Source of the DNA: Methylobacter sp.
GTDB lineage: Bacteria; Pseudomonadota; Gammaproteobacteria; Methylococcales; Methylomonadaceae
NCBI RefSeq assembly: GCF_023227905.1
Contig: NZ_JALOCF010000007.1
Location: 1-64,000, forward strand
Length of the DNA stretch: 64,000 bases
Reading direction: 5' to 3'
The position numbers and the translations under genes were made by a program. The notes under the pieces are model-generated. The model saw only the letters and a program-made list of their open reading frames with translations. It was not told the DNA's origin and searched no databases. This document shows, in pieces, positions 54,370 to 61,913 of this stretch. Position 1 is the stretch's first letter. Every line of letters begins with the position of its first letter.

Positions 54370-54816
54370 ATGGATACAGGAGCTATGGCGCTAATGAGGG
54401 GAAAGGCAGAGCAACGCAGGAAACGGTTGCCCAAAGCACCAACAGCAAGCGCTTTGGACAATGCAGAAGCGGTTATAGCCCCACCAAGCATTAAAATGGT
54501 TCGCTATCGGTTGGATGTGGGAAGTAAGCATCAGGTTACGTCGGAAGAGCTTAAAAAAATATTGATTGAAGAGTCAGGCGTCGACAAAAACAATATCAAC
54601 AATATTAATATTCAAGGTGATTACACACTTGTTGAACTGCCCGATGAAATGCCACAGGATATTTTTCTGCATTTAAAAGCGGTAGAAATTAAGCAGCGTA
54701 AACTGGATATAAAACGGGTCAAGGCTCGCAACAAGAAACGCCACAATTATGGCCGACGTGGAAAAAAGCGCGCTTCTCAATCTAATAGCGACACTGATCA
54801 AACCAGTGGCGGTTGA
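54370..54816 (+). CDS. Stand-alone DbpA-type RNA-binding domain protein
   Basis: A 148-residue protein. The centre (about 45-118) is the RNA-binding domain that normally ends DEAD-box helicases DbpA/CsdA: VRYRLDVGSKHQVTSEEL, then VELPDEMPQDIFLHLKAVEI and LDIKRVKA. Flanks are basic (RGKAEQRRKRLPK and NKKRHNYGRRGKKR), and the tail is Ser/Gly-rich. There is no helicase core. It likely binds structured RNA, perhaps rRNA, and may cooperate with a separate helicase. It lies 59 bases after surA. Confidence 0.8.
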   Translation: MDTGAMALMRGKAEQRRKRLPKAPTASALDNAEAVIAPPSIKMVRYRLDVGSKHQVTSEELKKILIEESGVDKNNINNINIQGDYTLVELPDEMPQDIFLHLKAVEIKQRKLDIKRVKARNKKRHNYGRRGKKRASQSNSDTDQTSGG

Positions 54817-54838
54817 ACTGAGTAACCAACTATAAGGA

Positions 54839-55471
54839 TTAAACCCTGACGTAGGGATTGCTGCGCATTTCTTCTCCAAAAGTGGACAGTGGGCCGTGGC
54901 CCGGAATAAAGGTGAATTGCTCACCCAAAGGCCATAAATTATTTTTAATCGAATTAATCAATGTATTGAAATCCCCTTTTGGCAAATCGGTTCGGCCAAT
55001 TGATCCTTTAAATAGCACGTCGCCGACTATGGCCAGTTTTGTGTCGCGGTGAACAAAAACCACATGCCCCGGCGTATGACCAGGGCAGTGAAAGACTTCC
55101 AGTATTTCCTCGCCAACCTTAATAATATCGCCCTGATTTAGCCAGCGGGACGGTGTAAACGATTTGCAGGCGGGGAAACGAAAAGTCCGGCATTGTTCAG
55201 GAATGGCGTCAATCCAGAATTGGTCGTCCTGATGCGGGCCTATAACGGGGATCGAAAGCAGGGCCGACAACTCCGCAGTGGCGCCGATGTGATCAAGATG
55301 TCCGTGGGTAATCAAGATGGATTCGGGCGATACCTTTTCCCGGGCAATGGCTTTTAAAATCAGATCGATATCGCCGCCGGGATCAACAATGGCAGCTTTA
55401 TGGGACTGTTCGCAAATCAGCAAAGAACAGTTCTGTTGGTAAGAAGTAACAGGAATAATACAAAATCGCAT
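54839..55471 (-). CDS. MBL-fold metallo-hydrolase (YcbL/glyoxalase II-like)
   Basis: A 210-residue metallo-beta-lactamase-fold enzyme with THGHLDHIG, FHCPGHTPGH, VGDVLFKGSIGRTD and a final PGHGPLST, the glyoxalase II-like metal ligands. It is close in length and sequence to YcbL, a type II glyoxalase. I chose the ATG at 55471 (MRFCIIPVTSYQQNCS), since the earlier start adds 11 atypical residues. It is convergent with the DbpA-domain gene. Confidence 0.88.
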   Translation of the reverse strand: MRFCIIPVTSYQQNCSLLICEQSHKAAIVDPGGDIDLILKAIAREKVSPESILITHGHLDHIGATAELSALLSIPVIGPHQDDQFWIDAIPEQCRTFRFPACKSFTPSRWLNQGDIIKVGEEILEVFHCPGHTPGHVVFVHRDTKLAIVGDVLFKGSIGRTDLPKGDFNTLINSIKNNLWPLGEQFTFIPGHGPLSTFGEEMRSNPYVRV

Positions 55472-55569
55472 GGCTAAGTGAAGACAAAAATCAAATTTTA
55501 TCATTAAAAATCACCACCAGCCGCAAAACGTATGTTTTACGGTATGTTAATAACTGCTCGTTTTACACT

Positions 55570-56736
55570 ATGACAAACATCCAATATATAAATACCCCAG
55601 ATCAGCTAACTGAATTATGTGAACAGATTAAGAAAGAACCTTGGTTGGCTCTTGATACGGAGTTTTTACGGGAGAAAACTTATTACCCAAAGTTTTGCCT
55701 GCTGCAAATAGCCACGCCGGAATGGGTAGCCTGCATTGACCCTATCGCCCTGCCATCGCTGGACATTCTCTTTGATGCCATCTATAGCCCATCTATCGTA
55801 AAAGTATTTCACTCTTGCCGGCAGGACTTGGAGATATTTTTTCAGCTGACCGGAAAAGTGCCCGAGCCACTTTTTGATACTCAAATCGCCGCACCGTTAT
55901 TGGGTTTTCAGGAGAATCCGGGTTACGCGATGCTGGTTTCCAACCTGTTGAACGTGAATTTAAACAAGGCGCATACCCGGGCAGACTGGAGCAAGCGGCC
56001 GCTGATCACTGCGGAAATCCAATATGCCGCGGATGATGTGATTTATCTGTGCAAAATTTATCAAATGATGTTGCAGAAGTTAGCCGAACTGGGCAGGATC
56101 GATTGGCTTGAGCGTGATTTTGCCGAACTGGCAAATCCGGAAATTTATCAGGTCAGGCCTGAAAAAGCGTGGTTGAAAATTAAAGGCAAAAACAAGTTGA
56201 CCGGCAGGCAATTATCAATCGTGCAAGCGTTGGCTGAATGGCGGGAAAGAACCGCACAGACTGAAGATCGTCCCAAAAGCTGGCTGCTGCGCGATGAATT
56301 GCTGTTCGATATAGCCAAGCTGCAACCGGAAACGACAACTGAACTAGCCAATGTTCGCGGCATTAACGAGCGCGTGGTTAATCGTTATGGCAATGAATTA
56401 TGCCAGCTAATTACGGCTGCCAAAAATCGCGCGCCGCTACCTTTGAATGAAACAGGTCGACCCGCCAAAAAAACTCAGCAGCAGGAAGCGATACTGGATA
56501 TTTTAACGGCGCTGGTCAGAATTCGTGCAGAAGAAAACTTGTTAAATCCGGTTATTCTTGCGACACGTAAGGATTTGGAAGTGTTGTTGTTCAATGACGA
56601 TGACGAGTGCCCGCTGCTGCACGGTTGGCGTTATGAAATGGCCGGCAGGGAATTGGTGGGTTTGTTAAAAGGGGAATTGCTGCTCGGGATTCAAGCTGAC
56701 CGATTGGCCATTATTGAAAATAAATCCCCGGCGTAA
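55570..56736 (+). CDS. rnd: Ribonuclease D
   Basis: A 3'-5' exonuclease for tRNA 3' maturation, 388 residues. The DEDDy motifs are ALDTEFLREKTYYP, HSCRQDLEIF, DTQIAAPLLG and YAADDVIYL. They are followed by an HRDC domain (about 205-285) and a C-terminal second HRDC-like domain. Divergent from the MBL gene. Confidence 0.95.
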   Translation: MTNIQYINTPDQLTELCEQIKKEPWLALDTEFLREKTYYPKFCLLQIATPEWVACIDPIALPSLDILFDAIYSPSIVKVFHSCRQDLEIFFQLTGKVPEPLFDTQIAAPLLGFQENPGYAMLVSNLLNVNLNKAHTRADWSKRPLITAEIQYAADDVIYLCKIYQMMLQKLAELGRIDWLERDFAELANPEIYQVRPEKAWLKIKGKNKLTGRQLSIVQALAEWRERTAQTEDRPKSWLLRDELLFDIAKLQPETTTELANVRGINERVVNRYGNELCQLITAAKNRAPLPLNETGRPAKKTQQQEAILDILTALVRIRAEENLLNPVILATRKDLEVLLFNDDDECPLLHGWRYEMAGRELVGLLKGELLLGIQADRLAIIENKSPA

Positions 56737-56951
56737 GCACAGCTTCGAGAACATCGTATTTAAGCAGAACTCTGTTTTAAGAAAACCTTATCGTTAACCG
56801 TCACGGGTCGTTAATGACGATCAAAAAAGCGGCAATTGTTGGCGGTATTTTTCCGATAGTGTATTTTAAGTTGGCAAGGCTGATGCTTGCAGCGGCCGGT
56901 TGTCATATAATGCGCGTTTTAATTTTTATGTTCCCATAAGGAAAAGTTAAT

Positions 56952-57515
56952 ATGAAAAAAATTATTTTGTTTGTTTCGGCCTTACTGGTCTTGTTTGCCT
57001 CAGTAGCCAATGCTCACGGTCCTGTGCGTCAAAAAGCCGAAGAAAAAATCACCATTGATGCACCTGCTGCAAAAGTTTGGGAGATTATTAAGAATTTCGG
57101 CGATATGTCTTGGCATCCCAGCATTATGAATACCACAGTTAAAGGCGACAATACCAAAGGTGCGGTTCGCGTTTTAACCTTGAAAGATGGCGGCACACTT
57201 ACCGAAGAATTGAAAAAGTACGACGAAGCTAAAATGTCTTACGCTTATAAAATCACTGACATGAGCTCATCTAAATCTATTACTCATGCCGGTGCTGAAG
57301 AAAAAGTTCCTGCGTTACCTGTAAATGACTACGCAGCAAGCATTGAATTAGCCGATAAAGGCGGTAAAACCGAAGTAGTTTGGAAAGCAGGTTATTACCG
57401 CGCTTACATGAATAACAATCCGCCGGAAGAAATGAACGAAGAAGCCGCAAATACAGCAGTCAAAGCTGTTTTGGAAACTGGCTTGCTCAACCTGAAAAAA
57501 CTGGCTGAAAAGTAA
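56952..57515 (+). CDS. MxaD-like periplasmic SRPBCC protein
   Basis: A 187-residue exported protein (signal peptide about 1-21, ending ANA) with an SRPBCC (START-like) fold. EEKITIDAPAAKVWEIIKNFG, the VLTLKDGGTLTEELK strand and the end VLETGLLNLKK resemble MxaD, the periplasmic protein linked to methanol dehydrogenase activity in methylotrophs. No mxaFI or xoxF is in the window, so its partner dehydrogenase is elsewhere. AAGGA lies 9 bases before the ATG. It is followed by the beta-propeller gene. Confidence 0.8.
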   Translation: MKKIILFVSALLVLFASVANAHGPVRQKAEEKITIDAPAAKVWEIIKNFGDMSWHPSIMNTTVKGDNTKGAVRVLTLKDGGTLTEELKKYDEAKMSYAYKITDMSSSKSITHAGAEEKVPALPVNDYAASIELADKGGKTEVVWKAGYYRAYMNNNPPEEMNEEAANTAVKAVLETGLLNLKKLAEK

Positions 57516-57525
57516 GGCTTAGCAA

Positions 57526-58587
57526 ATGTTCCTTGCGAACTATCGCCACGCCAACTCCCGGCTGGTGCGTGGCATACACACCGTCCTTGGCGATCGCCAC
57601 GCCAGTTCCCGACTGGCTAGTGGCATACACACCATCCTTGGCGATAAGGCTGTAGCGATTTTCATCGCTACAGTCTTTTTATCTACACCGCTTGCGGCCC
57701 AGCCGACTGCTTATATCAGTAATCAACTGGACGATAGCGTCTCTGTTATCGATACAGCAACAGGCAGTGTCGTTGAGACCATTGCTGTTCCGGGCAAACC
57801 GGCCGGGATTGCAGTTGCACCTGACGGCAATAAAGTTTATGTCAGTACGCCGGAAGCCAAAGGTTTCGCCGTTGTCGATACAAAAAAGCACGCAGTCATT
57901 GCCAAGGTTACTGTCAATGACGGTACGCTAGGTATTACTGTGGCGCCGGACGGCAAGCGGATTTATGTGGCGGACTGGTATAAGAATACCGTCTCGGCGA
58001 TTGATGCGGACAGTCTACAGATCGTTAAAACGATCGGTGTCGGCGAATCACCGTCCGGCTTGGTTGTCAGTCCTGATAATCGCTGGTTATATGTCGCCAA
58101 CCGGATCAGCAATTCAGTTTCCAAAATCGACCTGAACACCTTGACGGTCAAACAAGCCGCTCAGGTTGGCACGCATCCGTTCGGACTCACCATTGATGGC
58201 CGAGGCGAGCGCATTTATGTCGCCAACGTAAAAAGCGATGATGTCACGGTTGTCGAAACGGCAAGGATGAAGCCCATTGCTACCGTAAAGGTCAATATGT
58301 TGCCTTATGCAACAGCGCTGGCGCTTAACGACAGCCGCCTGTTGGTGACCAACCAGGATGACGGCTCGGTTTCTGTAATCGATACCGAAACCCTAAAGGA
58401 AATCGCCCTGATTACCGTCGGCACCAAACCTGAAGGCATCAGCACCCATCCGAATGATCGGCATGTCTACGTGGCGAACTGGTTTGACGGCAATGTTTCG
58501 GTGATCGATGCCCGAACCCTGAAAGTGATAGATACCATTAAAGCCGGGGAAGGCAGCCGTGCTTTTGGGCAGTTCATGGGCAAATAG
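57526..58587 (+). CDS. Secreted YVTN beta-propeller repeat protein
   Basis: A 353-residue protein. After an N-terminal stretch of repeat-encoded residues (about 6-39) comes a hydrophobic export signal (AVAIFIATVFLSTPLAAQP, about 42-60). Seven YVTN-type beta-propeller blades then follow (VSVIDTATGSVVETI, IYVADWYKNTVSAID, LYVANRISNSVSKID and so on). Such proteins in methylotrophs may bind a cofactor or partner in the periplasm; the role here is unknown. The only in-frame ATG is 57526 (AAGG eight bases before), so the signal peptide starts with a 40-residue insert unless a non-ATG start is used. Confidence 0.85.
   Translation: MFLANYRHANSRLVRGIHTVLGDRHASSRLASGIHTILGDKAVAIFIATVFLSTPLAAQPTAYISNQLDDSVSVIDTATGSVVETIAVPGKPAGIAVAPDGNKVYVSTPEAKGFAVVDTKKHAVIAKVTVNDGTLGITVAPDGKRIYVADWYKNTVSAIDADSLQIVKTIGVGESPSGLVVSPDNRWLYVANRISNSVSKIDLNTLTVKQAAQVGTHPFGLTIDGRGERIYVANVKSDDVTVVETARMKPIATVKVNMLPYATALALNDSRLLVTNQDDGSVSVIDTETLKEIALITVGTKPEGISTHPNDRHVYVANWFDGNVSVIDARTLKVIDTIKAGEGSRAFGQFMGK
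57542..57643. repeat. Two tandem 51-bp repeat units, coding
   Basis: Units 57542-57592 and 57593-57643 have exactly 51 bases and differ at few positions. They share ATCGCCACGCCA, TTGGCG and GGCATACACACC, and each contains a GCCACGC...GCGTGGC-type inverted repeat. They fall in the predicted N-terminal extension of the beta-propeller protein and match the single unit at 2259-2310. Confidence 0.85.
57650..57680 (+). terminator. Terminator-like hairpin inside coding sequence
   Basis: CTGTAGCGAT and ATCGCTACAG form a 10-bp perfect stem with a TTTC loop, directly followed by TCTTTTT. This is the form of an intrinsic terminator for the MxaD-like gene, but it lies within the signal-peptide codons of the next gene. 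Confidence 0.7.
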
Positions 58588-58605
58588 CAATAAATAATTT
58601 TTATA

Positions 58606-58644
58606 GCCAAATAGCATGGACAGGTTTTTACTATGCTATTTGGC
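58606..58644. other. 12-bp-stem hairpin upstream of pabB
   Basis: GCCAAATAGCAT (58606-58617) and its exact complement (58633-58644) flank a 15-base loop. The ATG at 58633 lies in the right arm with its AGG in the loop. It begins 19 bases after the beta-propeller stop. No T-run follows, so it may be a translation-blocking hairpin or factor-assisted terminator. Confidence 0.65.
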
Positions 58645-58701
58645 AATCCCGCTTTATTTAGCATTGTTAATGCACAACGCATCGCAAGCCTCCTCATAAA
58701 A

Positions 58702-60081
58702 ATGTCGCCACCGAAACAATCTATCGCCGCTCTTCCTTATTTTACAGACAGTGCGGAACTATTTTCCGCCTATGCGGATAAAGCTTGGGCTGTTTTTCTG
58801 GATAGCGGCTTCCCCACCAGCACTCAGGGCCGGTACGATATTATTGCGGCTGAGCCGGTGTGTACTTTGGTCACGCACGGCGAAATCACCGAGATAACCT
58901 GCAACGGTGTGACTGCCCAATCAGCTGAAAATCCGTTTGATTTGGTCAAACAGCAGCTTCGTCAGTTTCCAGGTTTTAAACTGAGTGAGGATTTGCCTTT
59001 CAACGGCGGAGCCATCGGCTATTTTTCCTATGATTTAGCCCGTCGGCTGGAAGCGCTACCGGCTATGGCCGAAGATGAAGAGCATATCGCCGAAATGGCG
59101 GTAGGGATATACGAGTGGGCCGTCATCGTCGATCATCACCGGCAAGAAAGCTATCTGGTAGGGCATTGCGACCGGCAAAAATGGCAAGGTTTGATCAACC
59201 AGTTCAGCCAGGTGCCGGCCAGACCGGATTATCACGCCTTTAAGGTCGTCGGCGAGATCAAGTCCAATATGGACAAAAACACTTATTTTCACGGCTTTGA
59301 CCGGATCAAGCATTATCTCAAGGAAGGCGATTGTTATCAGGTTAACCTGGCCCAGCGGTTTGTTGCAGAGTGCGAGGGCGATCCGTGGACAGCCTACCAA
59401 ACTTTGCGCAAATTAAACGCAGCCCCGTTCAGCTGCTATCTCAATCTGCCTGAAGTGCAGATTTTAAGTTCATCTCCTGAGCGTTTCTTAAAGCTCACTG
59501 ACGGCATGGTCGAGACCAAGCCCATTAAAGGCACACGGCCAAGAAAATCCGATTATGCCGAAGACCAGCAGCAGATAAAAGAGCTGGAAGCCAGCAGTAA
59601 AGATCGGGCCGAAAACCTGATGATCGTTGATTTACTGCGCAACGACATCAGTAAAACCTGCAAGAGCGGTTCGGTTAAAGTACCACTTTTGTTTGATATA
59701 GAAAGCTATGCCACCGTCCATCATCTGGTCAGCACGGTAACCGGTGTGCTTGCGGATGACCAGCATGCACTCGACTTATTAAAAAGTTGCTTTCCGGGCG
59801 GGTCGATTACCGGAGCACCGAAAATCCGGGCCATGGAAATCATCGAGGAGCTCGAGCCCAACCGGCGCGGTGTTTATTGCGGGGCTATTGGCTACATCGG
59901 TTTCAACGGCAACATGGATACCAATATCGCGATCAGGACACTGGTGCATTCGGAAAACACCATCCGTTTCTGGGCGGGCGGCGGCATTGTCAATGATTCC
60001 GTAGCAGAAGACGAATATCAGGAAAGCTTTGACAAAGCCGCGGCCATGCTCGATTTGCTGCGGCAATTTACGGCAAAGTAA
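58702..60081 (+). CDS. pabB: Aminodeoxychorismate synthase component I
   Basis: Converts chorismate and ammonia to 4-amino-4-deoxychorismate. I prefer the ATG at 58702 (459 residues, MSPPKQSIAALPYFTD); the ATG at 58633 adds 23 atypical residues and lies inside a hairpin. Chorismate-binding motifs include SSSPERFLKL, KPIKGTRPR, the LMIVDLLRNDI block and PGGSITGAPK. It supplies pABA with pabC for folate and, in a methylotroph, probably for tetrahydromethanopterin. Confidence 0.93.
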   Translation: MSPPKQSIAALPYFTDSAELFSAYADKAWAVFLDSGFPTSTQGRYDIIAAEPVCTLVTHGEITEITCNGVTAQSAENPFDLVKQQLRQFPGFKLSEDLPFNGGAIGYFSYDLARRLEALPAMAEDEEHIAEMAVGIYEWAVIVDHHRQESYLVGHCDRQKWQGLINQFSQVPARPDYHAFKVVGEIKSNMDKNTYFHGFDRIKHYLKEGDCYQVNLAQRFVAECEGDPWTAYQTLRKLNAAPFSCYLNLPEVQILSSSPERFLKLTDGMVETKPIKGTRPRKSDYAEDQQQIKELEASSKDRAENLMIVDLLRNDISKTCKSGSVKVPLLFDIESYATVHHLVSTVTGVLADDQHALDLLKSCFPGGSITGAPKIRAMEIIEELEPNRRGVYCGAIGYIGFNGNMDTNIAIRTLVHSENTIRFWAGGGIVNDSVAEDEYQESFDKAAAMLDLLRQFTAK

Positions 60082-60132
60082 TGCACAACTTAACTGCCAC
60101 GGATGACATTGTTGCATTGTTCCCACGCTCCG

Positions 60133-60297
60133 GCATCACTGCCATTAAGTTAAATCTAAATGATTTAGGCGGGAGTGCAGGCTTTGCCTGCCAAAGCCCT
60201 GAACATCATATCTTTACAGTAAAGCAAGCACCAAAAGTAGGCGCATTAGGCGAAGCTTGCACTCCTGCGTACTACTTTAACTTAATGGCAGTAATGC
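60133..60297. repeat. MITE-like element with 22-bp terminal inverted repeats
   Basis: The ends 60133-60154 and 60276-60297 are inverted and match at 21 of 22 positions. Inside lie a second inverted pair (60169-60182 with 60255-60268, 12 of 14), a GCAGGC-TTT-GCCTGC hairpin (60178-60192) and the 29-base core (60228-60256) shared with 36244-36272. No gene is seen. It separates pabB from the MfnE-like gene. Confidence 0.7.
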
Positions 60298-60337
60298 TCC
60301 AGCACCGCGTTTGGCGACTTCACTGTATGGACGTAAC

Positions 60338-60898
60338 ATGATTATTATCAAACTGGGCGGCAGCCTGTCCCGCACGGATAGCCTCATCAATTGCCTGAAT
60401 GCGGTCGAGAAAAACTATCGGGGCAGGGCGGCGGTTATCGTCCCCGGCGGCGGCGCGTTTGCTGATCAAGTCAGGCTGGCGCAACAACACTGGCAATTTG
60501 ACGATCATACCGCGCACCACATGGCTTTGTTGGCCATGCAGCAAATGGCCTTGATGTTTAAAGGGCTCAAGCCGGATTTTGTTATTACTCATACCGTCGG
60601 GGCGATTCAAGCTCAGCTAGACCGGAAACAAGTCGTTATCTGGTCGCCGGATATAAGCGAACTTGATAACGCCGGCATAAAGGCAAGCTGGGACATAACC
60701 TCGGATAGCCTCGCGGCATGGCTGGCGAAGACCCTTTCGGTAACCGAACTGATCCTTATAAAGTCGGCTGTTATTGATACCAATCTGAGCTTACACCAAC
60801 TCGCCGAACAACAAATAGTCGATGAAGCCTTTTGCGATTTTGTCGCGCAAGCTGCGTTTAAAACTCGCATTGTTAATGCGCAAAGCTGGGCTGAATAA
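60338..60898 (+). CDS. mfnE: MfnE-like amino-acid-kinase family protein (methanofuran pathway)
   Basis: A 186-residue kinase of the aspartate/glutamate/uridylate fold: MIIIKLGGSLSRTD start, VIVPGGGAFAD, and the C-terminal SWDITSDSLAAWLAKTL with LILIKSAVID. This matches MfnE, the furan phosphate kinase of methanofuran synthesis, known in archaea and in methylotrophs using the tetrahydromethanopterin/methanofuran C1 pathway. It supports methylotrophy. It follows pabB, another possible supplier of this pathway, across a MITE-like element. Confidence 0.7.
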   Translation: MIIIKLGGSLSRTDSLINCLNAVEKNYRGRAAVIVPGGGAFADQVRLAQQHWQFDDHTAHHMALLAMQQMALMFKGLKPDFVITHTVGAIQAQLDRKQVVIWSPDISELDNAGIKASWDITSDSLAAWLAKTLSVTELILIKSAVIDTNLSLHQLAEQQIVDEAFCDFVAQAAFKTRIVNAQSWAE

Positions 60899-60928
60899 CC
60901 CGGCCGTATCATTCATCCAAGGCAACTC

Positions 60929-61885
60929 ATGTTAAAAGTCTGGCAAAAAACCTGCGTAAAAATAGCCGACTGGTTCCCGTTGTGGGTTGTCATCGGTTGT
61001 TTGTGGGCGTGGTGGCAACCGCAAGCTTGGCTATGGTTTCAGCCTTACATTACCATCGGGCTGAGCGTGATCATGTTAGGCATGGGCCTGACCCTGCGGC
61101 TGGCCGATTTTTCAGAAATCTTGCGCATGCCGAAGATTGTCGCCATTGGCGTTTTGATGCAGTTCATCATCATGCCCTCGGCAGCCTGGTTTTGGGCCAA
61201 AACACTGAATCTGGAAGCGGATTTGGCGATAGGCTTGATATTGGTCGGTTCCTGTCCCGGCGGCACCGCGTCGAATGTCATCTGCTATCTGGCACGTGCC
61301 AATGTGGCTTTGAGCGTATTGTTGACGATGTGTTCCACATTGGCGGCGGTAGTCATGACGCCATTGCTGACGAAATGGCTGGCGGGCGCCTATTTGCCGG
61401 TTGACGGTTGGGGCTTGTTTCGCTCAATGGTTGAAGTGGTATTGATCCCGTTGATAGCTGGCTTGTTGATCAACACTGCATTGGATCGTGTCCAGCAGCA
61501 TAAACGTCATGCCGTACGCGCCGTCGTCAATACAGTCGGCCCTTTAGTCAGCGTCACAGTGATTATGTTGGTGGTCAGTAGTATTGTGGCGGGTAATAAA
61601 ATAACGATAGCGCTGGCCGGGCCGAAATTGTTCGGTTCAGTTTTTCTACTGCATGCCACAGGCTTTGCCTTAGGCTATGTGGTGATGAAATGGCTGGGTT
61701 ACGGCAAGGCGGAATGCCGCACAGTATCCATCGAAGTGGGCATGCAAAACAGTGGATTGGGCGCAGCGCTGGCTAAAACGCATTTTGCCGACATGGCGAT
61801 GGCTCCCGTCCCGGCCGCGATTTCGGCGGTATTCCATTGTCTGATCGGTAGCGCGGTGGCGGGCGTTTGGGGTAGAAAAAGGTAG
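60929..61885 (+). CDS. Bile acid:sodium symporter (BASS) family transporter
   Basis: A 318-residue membrane protein with nine to ten helices and the Na+-site motifs GSCPGGTASNVICYLARANVALSV and EVGMQNSGLGAALAKTHF. BASS transporters in bacteria carry organic anions such as pyruvate or pantoate; the substrate is unknown here. It lies 30 bases after the MfnE-like gene, so perhaps the two are co-transcribed. Confidence 0.92.
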   Translation: MLKVWQKTCVKIADWFPLWVVIGCLWAWWQPQAWLWFQPYITIGLSVIMLGMGLTLRLADFSEILRMPKIVAIGVLMQFIIMPSAAWFWAKTLNLEADLAIGLILVGSCPGGTASNVICYLARANVALSVLLTMCSTLAAVVMTPLLTKWLAGAYLPVDGWGLFRSMVEVVLIPLIAGLLINTALDRVQQHKRHAVRAVVNTVGPLVSVTVIMLVVSSIVAGNKITIALAGPKLFGSVFLLHATGFALGYVVMKWLGYGKAECRTVSIEVGMQNSGLGAALAKTHFADMAMAPVPAAISAVFHCLIGSAVAGVWGRKR

Positions 61886-61913
61886 ATACCGCCTTTGAGC
61901 AGATGCGGCCGAA

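Noticed and set aside
60081..60341. 86-codon frame across the MITE-like element
   Set aside because: It only spans the inverted-repeat element and has no start signals.
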